NCBI GenBank assembly: GCA_015066115.1
Contig: SVOZ01000010.1
Span: 1-61,114, forward strand
Source of the DNA: Oscillospiraceae bacterium
Lineage (GTDB): Bacteria; Bacillota; Clostridia; Oscillospirales; Ruminococcaceae
Length of the DNA stretch: 61,114 nt
Reading direction: 5' to 3'
Shown here: piece by piece, positions 1-9,385 of the stretch
Position numbering within the stretch: the first letter of the stretch is position 1
How the letters are laid out: every line of letters begins with the position of its first letter
Program-made: the position numbers and the translations under genes
Notes under the pieces: model-generated
Database searches by the model: none
The model's input: the letters and a program-made list of their open reading frames with translations, nothing else
Told to the model about the DNA's origin: nothing

Positions 1-16
1 GATATAGCACTACTCT

Positions 17-292
17 TTGAGTAACCCCGATCCTTACGATAAAGTATCAGAACTATGTGAGCGAAATGCGCATGATGTTATTGGGCAGGAATTTTCTAAA
101 GTGGTTTTTGTCATGGACGAAAATTTCCAATATGGAGAAAATGGCAAACTGTTAGTTCGCCACAGCTACTACAGCGCCGAAGGCATGTTATATCAAATTG
201 TAACACGTGTAGTTGACGAATTGAAGATTATCGTAACAAACAATCCAGAGCTATATGTCAAATTGCTTAGCATCAAAGCGATGGGAGAATAA
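17..292 (+). CDS. Hypothetical protein, 91 aa
   Basis: I do not recognise this protein. The frame opens just after an in-frame stop at 5-7, and TTG at 17 is the only plausible start, so translation probably begins there while an upstream gene (reading gat ata gca...) ends at 24, giving a short overlap. The protein is soluble and acidic, has no signal peptide or membrane segment, and ends in an IIVTNNPELYVKLLSIKAMGE-like helix. It sits at the left edge of a run of small + strand accessory genes. Whether it belongs to the upstream operon cannot be judged from this window. Confidence 0.55.
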   Translation: MSNPDPYDKVSELCERNAHDVIGQEFSKVVFVMDENFQYGENGKLLVRHSYYSAEGMLYQIVTRVVDELKIIVTNNPELYVKLLSIKAMGE

Positions 293-452
293 TATTCGGC
301 GGAACAACTGTTTTTGAGCAAAAACATAGGAATATGGTATTTGCTGCATTAAGAGTGAAGCATACCTTTTGTGGTATGGGGATAATCATCCGCAAGATAA
401 TAACTACTTACCCGTAAAGTCTGCCGAGAAAACAAATGAACGGAAGTGCAAT

Positions 453-650
453 ATGCGAAAGATTATTAGAAATGCTATTCAGTGCAAATTGTGTGGCGAT
501 ATCATTGAATCGACAGATCGACACGATTATGTCGAATGCAAATGTGGCGCTTGTGCAGTTGATGGTGGACACGAATATTTAAGACGCAGTTTTAAAGAAA
601 AAGATTGCTACGTTGATCTATCTGTCACCGAAGAACTTCAAGAAACGTAA
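453..650 (+). CDS. Small zinc-ribbon-like protein (DUF7695-like)
   Basis: This 65-aa protein starts at ATG 453, preceded by a GGAAG ribosome site; an upstream in-frame ATG at 369 would add 28 unconserved-looking residues without a ribosome site. It carries two Cys pairs, CKLCGD near residue 10 and CKCGAC near residue 30, which should form a zinc ribbon. The motif [12 protein letters not shown] follows. From memory it resembles the small DUF7695 family of Firmicutes, often annotated as hypothetical. It stands 16 bp ahead of the macro-domain gene and probably heads the same operon. Molecular function is unknown. Confidence 0.6.
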   Translation: MRKIIRNAIQCKLCGDIIESTDRHDYVECKCGACAVDGGHEYLRRSFKEKDCYVDLSVTEELQET

Positions 651-666
651 ACGAAGGAAGAAAGCT

Positions 667-1671
667 ATGCCTTTAGAAATTGTAAGAAACGATATAACAA
701 AAATGACGGTGGATGCCATTGTTAATGCTGCTAACGAATCGCTTTTGGGTGGCGGCGGAGTTGATGGTTGTATTCATCGCGCCGCAGGCAAGGGATTGCT
801 TGCTGAGTGTAGGACGCTTGGTGGTTGCAAGACTGGCAAAGCAAAGATTACGGGCGGCTATAATTTGCCGGCAAAGTATGTCATACATACTGTTGGTCCT
901 ATTTATGAGGACGGTAAACACGGCGAAAAAGAGTTGCTTGAATCTTGCTATCGCGAATCTTTGACTCTAGCGAAAGTTTACAACTGCGAAACGGTTGCTT
1001 TTCCGCTAATTTCTTCGGGTGTTTATAGGTACCCCAAAGATCAGGCGCTAAAGGTTGCAATCGACGTTATTAGTGATTTTCTTCTTGAAAACGAGATGAA
1101 GGTCTATATCGTCATATTCGATAAGGCATCATACAAAATCAGTGAGAAGCTTTTCTCGGATATCGCTGAATACATAGACGACAATTATGTTGATGAGCAC
1201 GCTGATTATCGCCGTGAGAGTATGCGGATGAATATGCCTATGCCGACATCTGTTGGCTTCTTCGAGGCTGATATGTGCGAATGCAAGGCGATGTCGGCAG
1301 AGGAAGACCTGGATGCCAAACTCAAACAAATTGACGAGAGCTTTTCGCAGATGCTGCTCCGCAAGATCGACGAAAAAGGTATGACCGATGCCGAGTGCTA
1401 CAAAAAGGCGAATATCGACCGCAAACTGTTTTCGAAAATTCGTGGCGACGTGCATTATAAGCCGAGCAAACCCACTGCAATCGCTTTTGCTATCTCACTT
1501 GAACTTTCTCTTGACGAGACGGAAGACCTGCTTAAAAAGGCAGGATTTGCCCTTTCTCATAGCAATAAATTTGATATTATCATCGAGTATTTTATAAGCA
1601 AAGGCAATTACAATATTTTTGAAATCAACGAGGCGTTGTTTGCCTTTGATCAAAGTTTACTTGGAGCGTGA
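667..1671 (+). CDS. Macro-domain protein with C-terminal helix-turn-helix extension
   Basis: 334 aa from ATG 667 (ribosome site AAGGAAG); the longer frame from 613 is rejected because it overlaps the preceding gene and is Lys/Arg-rich. Residues 1-170 form a macro domain of the ADP-ribose/O-acetyl-ADP-ribose hydrolase type: [15 protein letters not shown] (ligand loop), [19 protein letters not shown], and [11 protein letters not shown] (diphosphate loop). A linker leads to a C-terminal all-helical domain (about residues 220-334) containing a Cro/XRE-like helix-turn-helix ([19 protein letters not shown]) also seen on other clostridial macro proteins. The likely role is ADP-ribose removal or sensing, with the C-terminal part giving DNA or protein binding. 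It is followed after 4 bp by the ArsC/Spx-like gene, so cotranscription is likely. Confidence 0.88.
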   Translation: MPLEIVRNDITKMTVDAIVNAANESLLGGGGVDGCIHRAAGKGLLAECRTLGGCKTGKAKITGGYNLPAKYVIHTVGPIYEDGKHGEKELLESCYRESLTLAKVYNCETVAFPLISSGVYRYPKDQALKVAIDVISDFLLENEMKVYIVIFDKASYKISEKLFSDIAEYIDDNYVDEHADYRRESMRMNMPMPTSVGFFEADMCECKAMSAEEDLDAKLKQIDESFSQMLLRKIDEKGMTDAECYKKANIDRKLFSKIRGDVHYKPSKPTAIAFAISLELSLDETEDLLKKAGFALSHSNKFDIIIEYFISKGNYNIFEINEALFAFDQSLLGA

Positions 1672-1675
1672 AATT

Positions 1676-2026
1676 ATGATTAAATTTATTTGCTACCCTA
1701 AATGTACCACTTGCCAGAGAGCAAAGAAGTGGTTAGATGACAATAAAATAGAATACGAGCTTAGGGATATCAAGCTCGATAATCCCACGCTTGAAGAGTT
1801 TACCGAATGGCATAAGAAAAGCGGATTGCCACTTAAAAAGTTCTTCAACACAAGTGGGTTGCTTTATAAATCGTTAGATCTCAAAAACAAACTTCCAGAA
1901 ATGAGCGAGAGTGAGATGCTCGAACTCCTCGCAACTGACGGTATGCTCGTGAAAAGGCCGTTGCTCATAGGTGATGATTTTGTGCTTGTTGGTTTTAAGG
2001 AATATGAGTGGGATGAAAGGAAATAA
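1676..2026 (+). CDS. ArsC/Spx-family thioredoxin-fold protein
   Basis: 116 aa from ATG 1676. The N-terminus reads IKFICYPKCTTCQRAKKWL, giving the CxxC pair (C-T-T-C) of the Spx/YffB/ArsC family, followed by RDIKLDNPTLEEF and ending with VKRPLLIGDDFVLVGFKEYEW, the conserved R-P-L motif. In this family the fold acts as arsenate reductase, as a thiol-based transcription factor (Spx), or has unassigned function (YffB/MgsR). The sequence alone does not separate these; no arsenic genes are nearby. Gene spacing to neighbours is 4 and 2 bp, so it is in the middle of the 453-3171 operon. Confidence 0.85.
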   Translation: MIKFICYPKCTTCQRAKKWLDDNKIEYELRDIKLDNPTLEEFTEWHKKSGLPLKKFFNTSGLLYKSLDLKNKLPEMSESEMLELLATDGMLVKRPLLIGDDFVLVGFKEYEWDERK

Positions 2027-2028
2027 CT

Positions 2029-2262
2029 ATGCCTGATATGAATGATTTTCATGCCTTCAAAAGCACAAGTGGTGGTGACGGAGGCGGTTCTAATGGCGGC
2101 GGTGGCGGCAAATGGGATTTCGGCTGCGGTTGGGTTGTTATTGTGATTGTAGGATATATGCTGTTGCATTTTATTTTTAGTGGCGCTAGCTGGGATGCAA
2201 TTGACACACTTTTGGGGCTTGGATTCCTCGCATTTCTGTTTGCAAGGTCACTGTTTAGATAG
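2029..2262 (+). CDS. Small Gly-rich membrane protein
   Basis: 77 aa from ATG 2029, preceded by AAAGGAAAT at the end of the previous gene. The first 27 residues are hydrophilic with a run of Gly (GGDGGGSNGGGGG), followed by two hydrophobic segments at about residues 33-50 and 57-73. This layout suggests a two-pass membrane protein with a flexible cytoplasmic N-tail. No family recognised. Tight spacing on both sides places it in the macro-domain operon. Confidence 0.6.
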   Translation: MPDMNDFHAFKSTSGGDGGGSNGGGGGKWDFGCGWVVIVIVGYMLLHFIFSGASWDAIDTLLGLGFLAFLFARSLFR

Positions 2263-2272
2263 GAGTAACAAA

Positions 2273-2473
2273 ATGATTTTTGATAAGGATCTGTACGCAA
2301 GGAAGCTTCACAATTATTATGCGGAGCATTACGGCGAAAAAGAAACAGATATATGGTATGAGCAACCGGCAGTTAATGTGTGGGTCTTTGGACGTGATGA
2401 TCAAATCATCACGCTTAAAAGCAATGTGTTGACTGGTGAAGTTGAGGAATTTATAGAAGAAATTAAGAGGTAA
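2273..2473 (+). CDS. Hypothetical protein, 66 aa
   Basis: Starts at ATG 2273 behind a strong AGGAGTAACAAA ribosome site; an earlier in-frame ATG at 2180 lies inside the preceding membrane-protein gene and is rejected. The product is a small soluble protein (FDKDLYARKLHNYYAEHYGEK, then WVFGRDDQIITLKSNVLTGEV). No recognised domain. It is the fifth gene of the 453-3171 operon, five bp ahead of the HEPN-like/CBS gene. Confidence 0.65.
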   Translation: MIFDKDLYARKLHNYYAEHYGEKETDIWYEQPAVNVWVFGRDDQIITLKSNVLTGEVEEFIEEIKR

Positions 2474-2478
2474 TATTT

Positions 2479-3171
2479 GTGAAAAATTCAGAAATATTTT
2501 TGCAGAAATACAAACAACTTGAAGAAGTTGTAAGAGTTACATATAATCTTGGAGAAGGGGATTCGATATCTAATTATTTGAAGGATATATCAAAATACAA
2601 GCGATTTGCTGATGAAATAAGATATTGTCAGAAGGTTAGAAACTTTTTAAGCCACGAGAAAAAAGTAAACGACAGTTTTGCGGTTGAAGCAAGCGTAAGT
2701 ATGATTGAGTTTATTGAAAAACTGATAGATAATATTAAAAACAGACCAAAATGTTATGATATTCAAATTAAATTTGATAATGTTTGTTGGCGTTCGTTAA
2801 ACGATACTGTCAAAGATGCAATGACGGAAATGCGAAATAAATTATTTACACACATACCGATATTGAATGAGGATGGATGCGTTGTTGGCGTTTTCGATGA
2901 GAACTCTGTGTTTACATATATTGCTAATGAAGAAATTGTCGCTATAGATAAAACATTAAAATTCTCAGATATTCAGCAATATCTTTCTTTGGAAGATCGA
3001 GAAATGGAATCTTTTGTTTTTGTTAAAGCAACTTCATATGTTGATGAATTAGAAGAAAAAATCGAATCAGCTTTTAATATGGGAAAAAGAATTGGCTTAG
3101 CTTTTGTTACAGCAAGCGGGTCGTACAAAGATAAACTTCAAGGCATAATAACGCCTTGGGACATAATATAA
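2479..3171 (+). CDS. HEPN-like N-terminal domain fused to CBS-type domains
   Basis: 230 aa from GTG 2479 (ribosome site AAGAGG). Residues 1-95 are helical and contain RNFLSH at 54-59, which fits the RX4-6H signature of HEPN RNase domains. The remainder (about 100-230) resembles a pair of CBS motifs: TEMRNKLFTHIPILNEDGCVVGVF is a typical CBS core and GLAFVTASGSYKDKLQGIITPWDI a second. CBS pairs usually bind adenosyl nucleotides, so a nucleotide-gated HEPN protein is a reasonable inference. Last gene of an operon that also encodes a macro-domain protein, which may point to ADP-ribose or nucleotide signalling. The HEPN assignment rests on one motif and secondary-structure feel and is not certain. 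Confidence 0.7.
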   Translation: MKNSEIFLQKYKQLEEVVRVTYNLGEGDSISNYLKDISKYKRFADEIRYCQKVRNFLSHEKKVNDSFAVEASVSMIEFIEKLIDNIKNRPKCYDIQIKFDNVCWRSLNDTVKDAMTEMRNKLFTHIPILNEDGCVVGVFDENSVFTYIANEEIVAIDKTLKFSDIQQYLSLEDREMESFVFVKATSYVDELEEKIESAFNMGKRIGLAFVTASGSYKDKLQGIITPWDII

Positions 3172-3200
3172 GATAATTTGTCGCATGCAAAGCGACCTAA

Positions 3201-3246
3201 CCTCTCTTTCGTTGGTGTACAATTATGACATCAAATGAAAGAGAGG
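3201..3246. repeat. 10-bp inverted repeat with 26-nt loop
   Basis: CCTCTCTTTC at 3201-3210 is the exact reverse complement of GAAAGAGAGG at 3237-3246. It lies 30 bp past the end of the HEPN/CBS gene and runs into the start of the next open frame. There is no T-run, so it is not a standard intrinsic terminator; an operator, an end of an inserted element or an mRNA hairpin are the options. Confidence 0.5.
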
Positions 3247-3477
3247 TTTGCTATCATTGACCTTGCACTACGGACAAGCGACTGGATGCTGTTATCCCCC
3301 GACCTGCGGGCCGCTGCACGGGATATCAAAGACTACGTCCGCTATCACAACTTTTTAAAAGACAACAACATTCACACACGACAAGACTTGCTAAACGAGA
3401 TCAGCTCGGCGAAAGGCTTTGTCTTGCTCTTTTTATTTTGTTGTGATACAATTAAACAAAGGCGGTGTCTAATATGA
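3235..3477 (+). pseudogene. Unrecognised ORF, probable gene fragment
   Basis: An 80-aa open frame whose first 55 residues look protein-like (LRTSDWMLLSPDLRAAARDI, then HNFLKDNNIHTRQDLLNEI) while the last 25 (FVLLFLFCCDTIKQRRCLI) look like read-through into non-coding DNA. The ATG lies inside the inverted repeat at 3201-3246 without a convincing ribosome site, and base composition is higher in G+C than in the genes around it. I take it as a relic of a larger gene brought in by transfer; parent gene not identified. Confidence 0.35.
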
Positions 3478-3856
3478 TTACTTTCTATGATATTACAAAT
3501 TTATTTTCCTATGGTCGAAATACAGTTATTGCATTGAGATAGAATTTAGCATTGTTGGATCTGAGGATTTTCAAAATTGCTGGATGGGAAAAATGCCAAT
3601 GCAACGGAAAGGTAAACTCGTAAATATTTTTTCCATTCATAAGCCAAAACAAACTCGCTACAATTGTTGGTTTGGTCTTCCCGGTGATGAAGCAAAAGCT
3701 TACGATTACGATAATTTTAATGATTTTTCAACCGCTCCGATTTTCAACGGAAAATCTTTAAAAGAAATATGGAATTATGTTGTTATTCTCTCAATTGACG
3801 GCGTTGATCCAAAAGAACGATTGGCAGATTATTTAAAAAACCAATATGATATTTAA
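3474..3856 (+). pseudogene. Frameshifted hypothetical gene
   Basis: ATG 3474, behind GGCGGTG, opens MITFYDITNLFSYGRN and then hits a stop at 3540-3542. The next frame continues without a break as ...KYSYCIEIEFSIVGSEDF and NCWMGKMPMQRKGK to a stop at 3856, rich in Trp/Tyr and clearly protein-like. Adding one A to the CGAAATAC run near 3516-3523 would join the two frames as ...FSYGRKYSYCIEIEF.... The simplest reading is a single-base deletion (true mutation or sequencing error). Function of the intact protein is unknown. Confidence 0.6.
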
Positions 3857-3909
3857 AGATACTAAAAATTACACCCGCTTTTAAAATTCAAACACAAAAA
3901 GGTGAATTT

Positions 3910-4098
3910 ATGGAAAGAACAACTAAGGTTTTAAGCCTGCTTGCATCTGTGTTTTTGCTTTTAGGAAGCATAATTAACTTAATAAGAAATTTTGTTGAGC
4001 CTTCAAATTTGCTGTTTGCACTATCAGCATTGTTTCTGATACCCGCTGTTGTTTTATACACAATAGTTATAGTAAGACTTATAAAGAAAAGACAGTGA
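3910..4098 (+). CDS. Small two-pass membrane protein
   Basis: 62 aa from ATG 3910 with ribosome site AAAAAGGTG. Two hydrophobic segments at about residues 7-25 and 33-57 separated by NLIRNFVEPSN, ending in the basic tail RLIKKRQ; both ends are probably cytoplasmic. The stop codon overlaps the GTG start of the next gene (GTGA), indicating translational coupling. No family recognised. Confidence 0.6.
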   Translation: MERTTKVLSLLASVFLLLGSIINLIRNFVEPSNLLFALSALFLIPAVVLYTIVIVRLIKKRQ

Positions 4099-4580
4099 TT
4101 TGTGTGAAGATTATAAAAAAAGACAATTTTATTTTCTATGCAGATGTAGAGAAAACAAAGGAATATTATTTATCTAATTCGGTTTGTGATTGCCCTTGGT
4201 GCCGCAATCTTTGCGCACAAATAAAGGATTTTTCGCCTGAACTTAGTGATTTTCTATCAGAGTTTGGTGTGGATATTTGCCGCCCTGATGAGTCGGTCGA
4301 TTTTCCTGAAAAAGACCGCGTTTATTACTCACTTGTCGGTTATACAGTAACAGGATATATTGAAACAAGCGGAATTTATAAAACCAAAATAGGAGATTTA
4401 AATATACAAATAACAAACGGAGATTCTCCATACTATTGGTTTCCAAACGAACAAAAAGAACCGCACTTTTTTATATCGGTTTCAGGAATCACTTTACCGT
4501 GGGTTTTAGATGAACCCATTCCCGATGAGGAACGTTTTATTGATAAGATAATTCGATTTTTCAAAAAGAAAGCCAATTAA
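4095..4580 (+). CDS. Hypothetical protein with Cys cluster
   Basis: 161 aa if started at GTG 4095, which overlaps the preceding stop by 4 nt; GTG 4104 is an alternative start. Notable is CDCPWCRNLC at about residues 31-40, a potential metal-binding or redox cluster, followed by FSPELSDFLSEFGVDICRPDE. I recall similar unnamed proteins of about 150 aa in clostridia, often in accessory regions. No catalytic motif is visible and no membrane segment. Confidence 0.65.
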   Translation: MICVKIIKKDNFIFYADVEKTKEYYLSNSVCDCPWCRNLCAQIKDFSPELSDFLSEFGVDICRPDESVDFPEKDRVYYSLVGYTVTGYIETSGIYKTKIGDLNIQITNGDSPYYWFPNEQKEPHFFISVSGITLPWVLDEPIPDEERFIDKIIRFFKKKAN

Positions 4581-4661
4581 AACCGCCTTCCTTGACATAT
4601 TCATTAATATTAAATATACTATGGTTAGCGGTACAATTTACAGAGTTTAGGGGGAGATTTT

Positions 4662-5375
4662 ATGAAAGAAAAGCAAAGAATTAAGGTGAGTTTATCGACA
4701 GTCCTTTTAATATTCACAGTGCTTATTATTGCTGTAATGGCATATTTTATGTACGCGCAAAAGAAATCCTCAGATGAAGAAATAAAACAATTGCAGGATA
4801 AAATTTCAAGCTTACAAGCTAATACAGAAAATGATGCTACAACAGATAACTCTGAAATAAAAATTGTGTCAGATATACTTGATTATGATGAAAGGCTTTT
4901 TCCATCAATATATATCGATGAAAACGGATATGTTTATTATAATGCAAACTTTGTCTACGGCAAAAGTGAAAAAGAATACAAGTCAATATGCGCTCAAGAC
5001 AATAGCAAAATTAAGCCAAATACCATAATAGTTCAATTCTGTAGCACACTGAACGAAATAACCCCAAGTACCACCCGATATACTTTTATAACAGACAGTA
5101 AAGTATACGAGTTTGATTATTATTTTGACAGTAACACAAAACAAGAAGTTTTTAGTGATCATGCTAAGATAAAATACGATACACCCATATCTAAATACAA
5201 GTTTATAGAGATAAAAGATGAATATGGCGGACATACAATCGATATGAAATTAATAGATGCCAATAAAAAGGAATATGACTTGATAGATATAGCAATAGCA
5301 TATGATTTAAAAACTGCTAAAGATTTAATATACGATAGTTGGCACATGGATTTTGATAAAGAATATAATGTATAA
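4662..5375 (+). CDS. Membrane-anchored extracytoplasmic protein with coiled coil
   Basis: 237 aa from ATG 4662 behind a strong AGGGGGAG site. One N-terminal transmembrane helix (about residues 12-31, VLLIFTVLIIAVMAYFMYA) is followed by a short coiled-coil stretch (KSSDEEIKQLQDKISSLQAN) and an extracellular domain of unknown fold rich in Tyr, Asn and Asp. No lipobox. AT-rich, like its neighbours. Preceded by a TTGACA box at about 4592 that may be part of its promoter. Function unknown. Confidence 0.7.
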   Translation: MKEKQRIKVSLSTVLLIFTVLIIAVMAYFMYAQKKSSDEEIKQLQDKISSLQANTENDATTDNSEIKIVSDILDYDERLFPSIYIDENGYVYYNANFVYGKSEKEYKSICAQDNSKIKPNTIIVQFCSTLNEITPSTTRYTFITDSKVYEFDYYFDSNTKQEVFSDHAKIKYDTPISKYKFIEIKDEYGGHTIDMKLIDANKKEYDLIDIAIAYDLKTAKDLIYDSWHMDFDKEYNV

Positions 5376-5471
5376 AAGTATTTTCAAAAAATTGTTCTAA
5401 ACATAAAAAACTCTCATTATTAAATTAAGAGGTTTAACAAGGAGAGCTTTCATTTACAAGGAAAAAACAAA

Positions 5472-6014
5472 ATGGATTTAACATTTAAAATTTACACAAG
5501 GCAAAGTCAAATGCCAAATTACGTTTTTGAGCAGTTTTATGCTCTTATGTGTCTTTCGTTTCCGGAAGAAGAAAGGCGCAGTCGCGAGGGGTTTTTAAGG
5601 CTTTGCAGAGAGTGCCCTTACTATAAGATCTACACGCTTTTTGAAGAAGACAAGCTCATTGCTTTTTTAACGGTTTGGGAGTTTGATTTTTTTACCTTTG
5701 GCGATCATTTTGCAGTTCTGCCGCAGATGAGGGGTGCAGGAATTGGTGCAAAACTCTTGTCAAGCCTTAAAGAAAGCGTAAAACTTCCCTTTATTATTGA
5801 GGTTGAGCTTCCCGAAAACGAAATGGCAAAAAGGCGAATAGGTTTTTATGAGCGAAACGATCTTTCTCTTTGTGATTTTGATTACCTTTTGCCTCCGATG
5901 CAAGAGGGCTTCTCCCCTTTACCTATGAAAATTATGTCCTATCCCTCTTTGCTCTCACAAGAGGAATTTGAACCATTTAAAAAGGTTATATACAAAACGG
6001 TTTACAATATATAA
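5472..6014 (+). CDS. GNAT-family N-acetyltransferase
   Basis: 180 aa. The acetyl-CoA binding motif A is seen as FAVLPQMRGAGIGAKLLSSL (about residues 80-99), preceded by the usual core strands (IYTLFEEDKLIAFLTVWEFD) and followed by GFYERNDLSLCDFDYLLPPM. The PIIEVELPENEMAKRRIGFYER segment is typical of the family in Firmicutes. The acceptor substrate cannot be told. It is a single-gene unit ending in a strong intrinsic terminator at 6033-6066. Confidence 0.85.
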   Translation: MDLTFKIYTRQSQMPNYVFEQFYALMCLSFPEEERRSREGFLRLCRECPYYKIYTLFEEDKLIAFLTVWEFDFFTFGDHFAVLPQMRGAGIGAKLLSSLKESVKLPFIIEVELPENEMAKRRIGFYERNDLSLCDFDYLLPPMQEGFSPLPMKIMSYPSLLSQEEFEPFKKVIYKTVYNI

Positions 6015-6032
6015 ATATTGGTTAAAATTTTT

Positions 6033-6066
6033 AAAAGGTCGGATTTATTAAAATCCGACCTTTTTT
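6033..6066 (+). terminator. Intrinsic terminator after GNAT gene
   Basis: The stem AAGGTCGGATTT / AAATCCGACCTT encloses a short loop and is followed by TTTTTT. Confidence 0.9.
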
Positions 6067-6068
6067 CT

Positions 6069-6113
6069 CTCCCTCAGTCATCTTAGGTAACAATTTCCTC
6101 ATCAGAGGGAGCC
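6069..6113. repeat. CTCCCTC...GAGGGAG palindromic element
   Basis: CTCCCTC at 6069-6075 pairs with GAGGGAG at 6105-6111, and the arms extend imperfectly (CTCAGTCAT / ATCAGAGGG). The same layout recurs in many gut Firmicute genomes as an intergenic palindrome. Read on the minus strand it precedes no T-run, but it may help end the pdaA transcript, whose stop is 30 bp away. Confidence 0.5.
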
Positions 6114-6143
6114 TTTTTATATTATTCGAACTTTCTGCCAGCA

Positions 6144-7004
6144 TCAAAGCGTTGACCACTCATAACCGAGCTTACGCACATCATCAATTACGCTGCCTAA
6201 AATGGCATTATTGGTGCTTGAAACGGCGTGTAGAAGATAAATTGCGCCATTGTGAGCGCCGTTTACCACCTTTTCAATCGACTCTTTAGCGTCGGGCTGA
6301 GCGTCTGTTTTCCAGTCGACATAAGCAAAAGACCAAAAAACACTTTTATATCCGCAGTTTTTCACTACAGCAAGACTTCTTGTGCTGTATTCACCCATTG
6401 GAAATCTGAAAAGCGTCATTTCATAATTAAACTCGTTTTTAACATAATCGTGAAGCCTCATAACCTCACTTTTCATTTCTTCTGTTGTTTTTGAAGGAAC
6501 AGACGGGTGGGAATAGCTATGATTTCCAACGGTATGCCCCTCGTCTATCATTCTTTTAACAAGCTCGGGATTGCGCTTTACATAGTCATAGGTTACAAAA
6601 AACACCGCTTTTACCTTTTTCTCTTTAAGTGTGTCGAGTATCGGCGCGGTGTAGCCGTTTTCATATCCTTCGTCAAAGGTTAGATAAACCTTATTCGTGT
6701 TTTCGCCGACAAAAACGGCATTATATTCTTTAAACTTCAGATTACAGCTTTGGGCATCAGAGGGTCTCTGATGCTCTTTTATTTTCCCAGGGCCCCAGCC
6801 AATACAGGTGTTGTCAAGTGCTGAAAAATTGATAGCAGGAGCCGAAGAGTTTTTATCGTTTGCCGCTGTTAAGATCAGGTTATCCCTACTACTGTTTTTT
6901 GATGAACCGCCATCCGAGATGTTGTTGCCGCAAGAGGAACATACAAAAATAATTGCGACTAAAATAATAAAAGGCAATAACCTGAGTGTTGTGTTATTTA
7001 TCAT
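6144..7004 (-). CDS. pdaA: Delta-lactam-type polysaccharide deacetylase lipoprotein (PdaA-like)
   Basis: 286 aa with an N-terminal signal segment and lipobox VCSSC (Cys 25), so probably a lipoprotein. The NodB homology domain shows TFDEGYENG (about 109-117, motif 1), HSYSHPS (162-168, metal-binding motif 2) and RFPMGEYS (motif 3). The TFDEGYENGYT form and the GWGPGKIKEHQRP lead-in are characteristic of PdaA, which deacetylates muramic acid in forming muramic-delta-lactam of the spore cortex. A general peptidoglycan deacetylase is the alternative. Its start overlaps the stop of the small lipoprotein gene by 4 nt (ATGA), so the two are cotranscribed. Confidence 0.88.
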   Translation of the reverse strand: MINNTTLRLLPFIILVAIIFVCSSCGNNISDGGSSKNSSRDNLILTAANDKNSSAPAINFSALDNTCIGWGPGKIKEHQRPSDAQSCNLKFKEYNAVFVGENTNKVYLTFDEGYENGYTAPILDTLKEKKVKAVFFVTYDYVKRNPELVKRMIDEGHTVGNHSYSHPSVPSKTTEEMKSEVMRLHDYVKNEFNYEMTLFRFPMGEYSTRSLAVVKNCGYKSVFWSFAYVDWKTDAQPDAKESIEKVVNGAHNGAIYLLHAVSSTNNAILGSVIDDVRKLGYEWSTL

Positions 7005-7267
7005 TCTAACATACTGCTTATCATATCTTTACCCGAGGAAATGATGCTTGAAACATCATCTTCTAAGGTTCTGCTACTTGTGTCACTATTGTTATCATCG
7101 TCATCATACTCGCCGTCGGTGTTGTTATTGGGGATGTTGTCGCTTACAACAGACGAGGTGTTATTTGTGCCGGAGCCGTTCTGATCGGTTACACCTGTAT
7201 CCTTGCAAGACGAGAAAACTGCCGCAATTGCCACAACAATAAGCGCTACAATAAACTTTTCTTTCAA
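7001..7267 (-). CDS. Small lipoprotein, Asp/Asn/Ser-rich
   Basis: 88 aa from TTG 7267, which sits 7 nt behind GGAGG; the longer frame to 7327 would place this ribosome site inside the gene. The signal peptide KEKFIVALIVVAIAAVFSSC ends in a lipobox Cys. The rest is a low-complexity acidic tail (DGEYDDDDNNSD) and a short Ser/Glu helix. It probably serves as a lipid-anchored partner of the following PdaA-like enzyme. Not a recognised family. Confidence 0.65.
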   Translation of the reverse strand: MKEKFIVALIVVAIAAVFSSCKDTGVTDQNGSGTNNTSSVVSDNIPNNNTDGEYDDDDNNSDTSSRTLEDDVSSIISSGKDMISSMLE

Positions 7268-7371
7268 AAAAATTCCTCCTTCATTCTTTTTTTGTTCCCC
7301 GAATAGTTTTTGTAATGAGGCAGACAATATGCTTGTAAAGACATCATTTCCAAAAAATCAACAAAAATTAA

Positions 7372-8711
<1,340 letters not shown>

Positions 8712-8790
8712 ATATTTTTCATAAAGCAGAATAAAATGTGAATTGAGGTCAAAAATATTTCATATACTTATGTGAAAGGAGTGGCTTTTT

Positions 8791-9090
8791 TTGCAAGGCA
8801 TTTTAAATCTTCAAGAGTTTTTTTCAGCTAAAAAAGCAAAAACCGAATTTTCAAAAGCGGCAAAACCCGACATTGACCCAATCATTTTTGAAATTTCTCA
8901 AGTGATTAAGCAGATAAACTGCGTAAGAAGCCGATTTGATTACATTACCGATCACGATATGATAGATTCCTGTATCTACGAAGAGCAGGCGCTTATTTCG
9001 CGGTACAGCCATCTTATTTCACTTGCGCGCAAGCAAGGAATAACCTGCGGCCACGCGCAAAATCTTTTATCTTTAAACAAAGGCGCTTAA
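8791..9090 (+). CDS. yaaL: YaaL-like DUF2508 protein
   Basis: 99 aa from TTG 8791, preceded by AAAGGAG. The pattern ISQVIKQINCVRSRFDYITD (about 33-52) and DSCIYEEQALISRYSHLISLARKQGI (60-85) is that of the short helical DUF2508 family, whose Bacillus member YaaL is encoded next to bofA. The same neighbour follows here after 21 bp, which supports the call. No biochemical role is established for the family. Confidence 0.8.
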   Translation: MQGILNLQEFFSAKKAKTEFSKAAKPDIDPIIFEISQVIKQINCVRSRFDYITDHDMIDSCIYEEQALISRYSHLISLARKQGITCGHAQNLLSLNKGA

Positions 9091-9111
9091 AACACAAAGA
9101 GGAGAAAACCT

Positions 9112-9384
9112 ATGACAGCTGAGAAGCTTATTTTAATTTTTATGGCGGTGGCAGTTTTTATTTTATGCATTTCAATTTTTCTTAAATCTGCACAGGGGCA
9201 AAAAACACATCTGTTTTGGCCTGTGATGGGCTCAATGACTTTAGGGGCGTCGGGACTTGGGGCTGTTATGGTAGCAGAGCTTTTTTGCGGCAAGCTTATC
9301 ACACTTAATCTTTGCACCGTTTTAATATCTCTGCTCGGCTCCCTGCCTGCTGTAGCCGCCATGCTTTTTATAAACGTTATATAA
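9112..9384 (+). CDS. bofA: BofA-like pro-sigma-K processing inhibitor homologue
   Basis: 90 aa, with three predicted membrane segments (about residues 5-22, 34-54 and 62-89). The C-terminal half GAVMVAELFCGKLITLNLCT followed by VLISLLGSLPAVAAMLF matches the BofA layout of a hydrophobic helix, a short polar link and a Gly-Pro-containing last helix. In Bacillus BofA holds the SpoIVFB protease inactive in the mother cell during sporulation until SpoIVB signals; a spoIVB gene lies at 45986. The yaaL-bofA adjacency supports the identification. Sequence divergence makes this a family-level call. Confidence 0.72.
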   Translation: MTAEKLILIFMAVAVFILCISIFLKSAQGQKTHLFWPVMGSMTLGASGLGAVMVAELFCGKLITLNLCTVLISLLGSLPAVAAMLFINVI

Positions 9385-9385
9385 G

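Noticed and set aside
293..452. Frame with GTTVFEQKHRN between the first two genes
   Set aside because: Short, no start codon with a ribosome site and no recognisable similarity; may be a remnant but cannot be supported.
3235..3477. A relaxase or mobilisation-protein fragment
   Set aside because: The composition suggested a mobile-element protein at first, but I cannot point to any relaxase motif, so it is listed only as an unrecognised fragment.
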